A stretch of DNA of 64,000 nucleotides from Halichondria panicea. Lineage: Eukaryota; Porifera; Demospongiae; Suberitida; Halichondriidae. Each line of letters starts with the position of its first letter. Positions within the stretch are counted from its first letter, which is position 1. Positions 60,420 through 64,000 of this stretch are shown here, in pieces. Both the position numbers and the translations under genes were made by a program. Where the stretch lies: contig NC_087380.1 in assembly GCF_963675165.1 (NCBI RefSeq), forward strand, positions 636,303-700,302. Reading direction: 5' to 3'. The notes below the pieces were generated by a model. The model had not been told where the DNA came from and made no database searches. It worked only from the letters and a program-made list of their open reading frames with translations.

Positions 60420-60952
60420 TACAACCAATTTATTTATTGCATTGTGAAGTGCACAAACTCATTCAAAAATATGCTTTAATGTCAAATGGTCTGTGTTCAC
60501 TGGTATAGTGGTTGACATGGGAACAGCAGGACAGGTGTTCGTACAGTGACTCTGCATGTATGGGGAATGGGAATGGTATGTCTATAAAATGCTCTCACCT
60601 GTTTCTGGTGTGAGGAATCCGTGCCTAGCATAAACTTGAGACACACAAGAGCACTGTTGGGTTTGAAGTGGCCATTGAATACATGCATGCATAGCCACAC
60701 AATAGCCACATTGACAATCAAGGACACCAGCAAGGAAACCTTAAAAAGATACCTTTCATATGACATGTTTTGTTAGCGCCATAGTTTATTTTCCGGCCAC
60801 GCAAATTCTTATATGAACATTCATCAAAGCTATATAACAGGAAATGAATGATCTTAGATCTACAATACATTAATTTTAACAACTTACTAAATTACATGAA
60901 ACAGTGACACATAATTATACATTGACAAACTAGACTGTCTTTTTTATAGTGT
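60420..60952 (-). other. Receptor J 3' flank (conserved 3' block)
   Basis: AATAAA signal at 60785-60790 (tttatt on plus). The adjoining conserved segment is open here for about 89 codons, starting MSYERYLFKVSLLVSLIVNV with a hydrophobic N-terminus, but the frame is broken in A and I. Confidence 0.5.
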
Positions 60953-63900
60953 CTACTTGTTCTCTGTGTTGCAGTCAGTGGATGCATAAGCTGCACAGGC
61001 TGAGAGTTGGTAGTCTGCAGAAGGAGGGGGGCGTGGCTGGTCCACCACCTCATAGGTAGCCTCCTCTTGTAGTTTGCTCAACCCCTCGTAATCATGGGAG
61101 GGGAGATGACTCATCACCACTGGGGGTAGTCTGCACAAAATAGAATAATATATGGAATACTTAACTCACATGTACTGGCATAATTATAATTATTCTAGTA
61201 TAAGGGCAGAAGGTCTCTATACAACCACACTGGTATGTACAGCTACTTCATTCACAGACCATGCACACTAACACTCACTGTGTTGGTTGACTGCCTGTCC
61301 TCTCATCACTCATGTCCTTGGATCCAGACCTCCGTAGCCTTAGTAACAACAGCACCACTATTACAATCAGTACTAGCACAGCAATGGCCAAGACTCCAGC
61401 AACCACCCAACCAGCCACTGCACCAACATTGACCACTACACTCTCTGTGGGTGAGGTAGTAGCAGTTGTCCGATTAGTGATGTCCTCAGGGCACTCTGGA
61501 CTATTTCTGTCAGTGATCACCAGAGGGCAAGTGTTAGTCACACTGAAGCCTGCTCTCTGCACCACAACGATTGGATCATTCTCAACCCACTGTTCCATTA
61601 GCCTAGCCAGTTGTATGGTGGATACACTCTCTGTTCCAGTTAGCACAGCTCTGTAGGTCACATGACTAGGGGAGTCATCGAAACAAACCATGAAGGAATT
61701 CAAAATGAGGGAAGAGTTGAATCCACAGGCACACTGGCTTTCAATGCCTTGTGTCAGACTATTGGTGATGTCATCTGTTTTCATATCAGCGTCTAGTTCG
61801 ATCAGTGTACACTCTGCAGTTTGTTATTCCCTCCAGACCAAGTTGAATGTGCAGGCCTGAGTGGTTGGCATAAGCAAATAATAGACTGATGCTAATAGAG
61901 CTGTACAAACAATGTAGCCGTGGGTACATGTACATTCATGTGAAATTGATCACATGACAACTTACTCCTGAACTCAATGGTGTAATGAGCAGCTATACAG
62001 TGTGTTCCCCCTCAAGCTGACTGGAGGTGAGGATGACCTGACAGCTGTACTGACCAGCGTCTGACAAGTAGAGAGTGTCAAAGTTGAGGGTTGCTGTGCT
62101 GGTCATGAGTGACCCTCCCTCCCTCGTCCACTGGTAGGAGAGGGTGGGTTGTAGAGAGGCCCCTCCACTCAGGAAACAAGTGAGGGAGAAACTCTGACCA
62201 GCCATTGGACCTCCACTGGGGCTGATCACCACTTGTATGGCTGGAAGGAAGAGAAACAAAACAATTTAGTTAAACATAACTTTCACTGACAGAACAAACA
62301 AACAAAACTGCTCTAGCTACATAGCAACTGTTGTCAATAACTAGCTCACCTAAACAGGTTGGAGCGTCTGGACTCCAGTTTCCATTAGCCTCACATGTTC
62401 TTGTATTTGGCCCAACTAAGATGTGCACAGCTGTAAGTAGCTGTATTCCCAAAAGTGACTCCAGAGGATGTGTCCACTGCTCCATTATTAATAGACAGGG
62501 AGGCACAGCTGATACCTAATGAACCAATATAGTACTTGAATTAAAGTTATTACAATGTATGTATCAATGTATACGAGTACACACTGTTGAATGTATTATT
62601 ATACCTTGACAGACAATGTCTCCTCCATTCCAGGTAGTGTCTGATTGACATGTTCTTGTTCTGGGACCAAATATATCGTACCCAGTGTCACAGGTGTAGG
62701 TGGCCACTGTCCCCGCTGGTCTTGGGGAGAACATCGTATCATAGCTAATCACTCCATTAGCAGGTGAGGGAAGATCCTGACAAACAGCTGTACAAGACAG
62801 ATAAATTAAAATCTTTAATTAAAAACTATTAACTCACGAGAGCATATTGGAGGTGTGCCCCAGGATCCACTGACCATACAAGTCAGAGTGGAGTCTCCTG
62901 ATAGAGTGAAACTCCCAGTACACGTGTAAGTGGCCATCTCTCCAAATGTAGTTGTAGAGAATTGGGGCATTCCATTTGAGATCACCGGAGGATTGCCACA
63001 GTCCACAACTGAATATAAGAATTGTCCGTCATATCACTACCTTAAAGGGTCAATACAACTCACTTAGACAAGTAAGCGATGGTTCACTCCATGTTCTGTC
63101 AGACTGACAGGTCCTATAGTAGTAGTGGATGAGGACAGTTCATACCCAGTGACACAGCTGTGTGTAGCCATGGCTCCCTCTAGTCTGGGGGTGGAGGTTG
63201 GATTGTAGAGGATCCCTCCATTGACCAGTGCAGGAAGGTCATCACAGAGGGCTGTGGGAAATAGTCTAATACAATACCTTCAGTGATGTGTCTTACCTCT
63301 ACACACTGGTGCTGCACTCCAGCTCCCACTAGCAAGACAAGATATCGTGGCTGATCCTGACCTTTGGTACCCAGTGTTGCAGGTGTAGGTGGTCGTCTCT
63401 TCGAATGTTGTACCAGTGGAAGTTCTGATACTATTGGTAACAGTGGGAGGGTTGCCACAGGAGACAGCTGAACACGAGGTGAGGGAGATTGTCAGTAATA
63501 TTGAAAACATGAATTTTAAATACATCACATACGTTTACAAGTGAGGGGTACTCGACTCCATGTTCTGTCAGACTGACAGGTCCTAGTATCAGTGGATGAG
63601 GACAGTTGGTACCCAGCGACATTACAGAAGTGTGTAGCCACGGCTCCCTGCAGTCTGGGGGTGGTGGTTGGATTGTAGAATATGAGCCCATTAACCAGTG
63701 AAGGGAGGTCACCACAGAGGGCTGGGGGAAATAGTTTGATACAATACCTTCAGTGTTGTGTCTTACCTGTACACACTGGTGCTGTACTCCAGCTCCCACT
63801 AGCAAGACAAGTTATCGTGGCTGATCCTGACCTTTGGTACCCAGTGTTGCAGGTGTAGGTGGTCGTCTCTCCGAATGTTGTACCAGTGGAAGTCCTGCCA

Positions 63901-64000
63901 CTATTGGTAACAGTGGGAGGGTTGCCACAGGGGACAGCTGAATGAGAGAGGAGGGAGGTGTCAGTCATAGTGAAACATTTGATCACATGCATACGTTCAC
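60953..64000 (-). pseudogene. Receptor J: partial, decayed CCP receptor, runs off window
   Basis: Exons from 3': tail 60953-61130, membrane-proximal plus TM 61279-61856, Ig about 61970-62240, CCPs 62350-62515, 62605-62787, 62838-63008, 63064-63251, 63297-63467, 63533-63721, 63767-63937, and the edge of another from 63995. Lesions: a gatc insertion near 61799 shifts the membrane-proximal frame and soon meets a stop, a TA insertion near 61996 puts a stop at the end of the Ig domain (EHTV-stop), and the first CCP lacks several bases around its second Cys. The CCP sequence order resembles F. The 5' end is outside the window. Confidence 0.75.

Larger units (their letters stand above)
52038..61130. 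repeat. Segmental duplication block 2 (receptor I, UHRF1 piece, tail of J)
   Basis: Counterpart of 2701-14303. A filler (aagacccga) at about 58461-58469 marks a deletion of roughly 1.47 kb relative to block 1, which removed six CCP exons. Confidence 0.8.

Noticed and set aside
3205-61138. Calling the locus a proven allorecognition locus or naming it after Alr, fester or FuHC
   Set aside because: Only domain architecture and tandem layout support this; no polymorphism or function data are in the sequence.
1-64000. tRNA, rRNA, riboswitch or prokaryotic operon features
   Set aside because: I found no cloverleaf, rRNA-like segment or bacterial signals; gene structure is intron-rich throughout.

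Overview
Kind of organism: eukaryotic, animal-like DNA. It has short GT-AG introns, a receptor tyrosine phosphatase, a UHRF1-type SRA/RING protein, CCP (sushi) and Ig domains, CA/GT microsatellites and many small DNA transposons. Short introns, Ig domains with a doubled Cys in strand F (GEHCC, GEYCC) and large CCP arrays make me favour a sponge (demosponge); this is inference, not proof. Every gene I can support is on the minus strand. Layout: nine 3' ends of one receptor family lie in tandem: A (3.2-10.6 kb), B (14.1-15.6), C (16.5-21.0), D (21.4-23.0), E (23.6-26.7), F (41.9-47.0), G (47.6-51.4), I (52.5-59.6) and J (61.0 to the right edge). A tenth is represented only by its first exon at 333-402. 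The full plan is: signal peptide, N-terminal Ig-like domain, 5 to 15 CCP domains (one exon each), a second Ig domain, a cysteine-containing membrane-proximal domain, one TM helix, and a tail of about 80 residues with three Tyr motifs (YEGL, YEVV, YQLS) and a PRPPPP stretch. C, E, F and I have exon sets whose lengths sum to whole codons (about 1020, 772, 1198 and 1024 aa). A, B, D, G and J carry frameshifts, stops or deletions. The middle of the window (26.9-41.0 kb) holds a decayed 3' half of a UHRF1-like gene (26.9-29.4) and a LAR-type receptor tyrosine phosphatase (29.9-39.3). The phosphatase has an Ig ectodomain, a TM helix, a cysteine-free I-set Ig domain on the cytoplasmic side, an intact-looking D1 active site and a degenerate D2. 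Upstream of it is a broken CCP/Ig block fused to a piece of a receptor (39.3-41.0). Four further UHRF1 3'-end fragments sit just upstream of first exons, so they have been copied together with the receptors. Repeats: MULE-like elements with tagcctcgat ends (one full copy at 56852-57966 has a perfect 9-bp target duplication and an empty site in paralogue A), foldback MITEs, a segmental duplication of the A-B interval in the I-J interval, and many 2-7 bp insertions of the form X-rc(X)-X or X-filler-X that look like transposon excision scars. How it may work: the same type of Ig/CCP ectodomain occurs on receptors with phosphorylatable ITAM-like tails and next to a phosphatase receptor. This is the layout of a paired activating/inhibitory receptor cluster for self/non-self or microbe recognition, diversified by exon gain and loss, exon mosaicism and birth-and-death. 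That role is inferred from architecture only.
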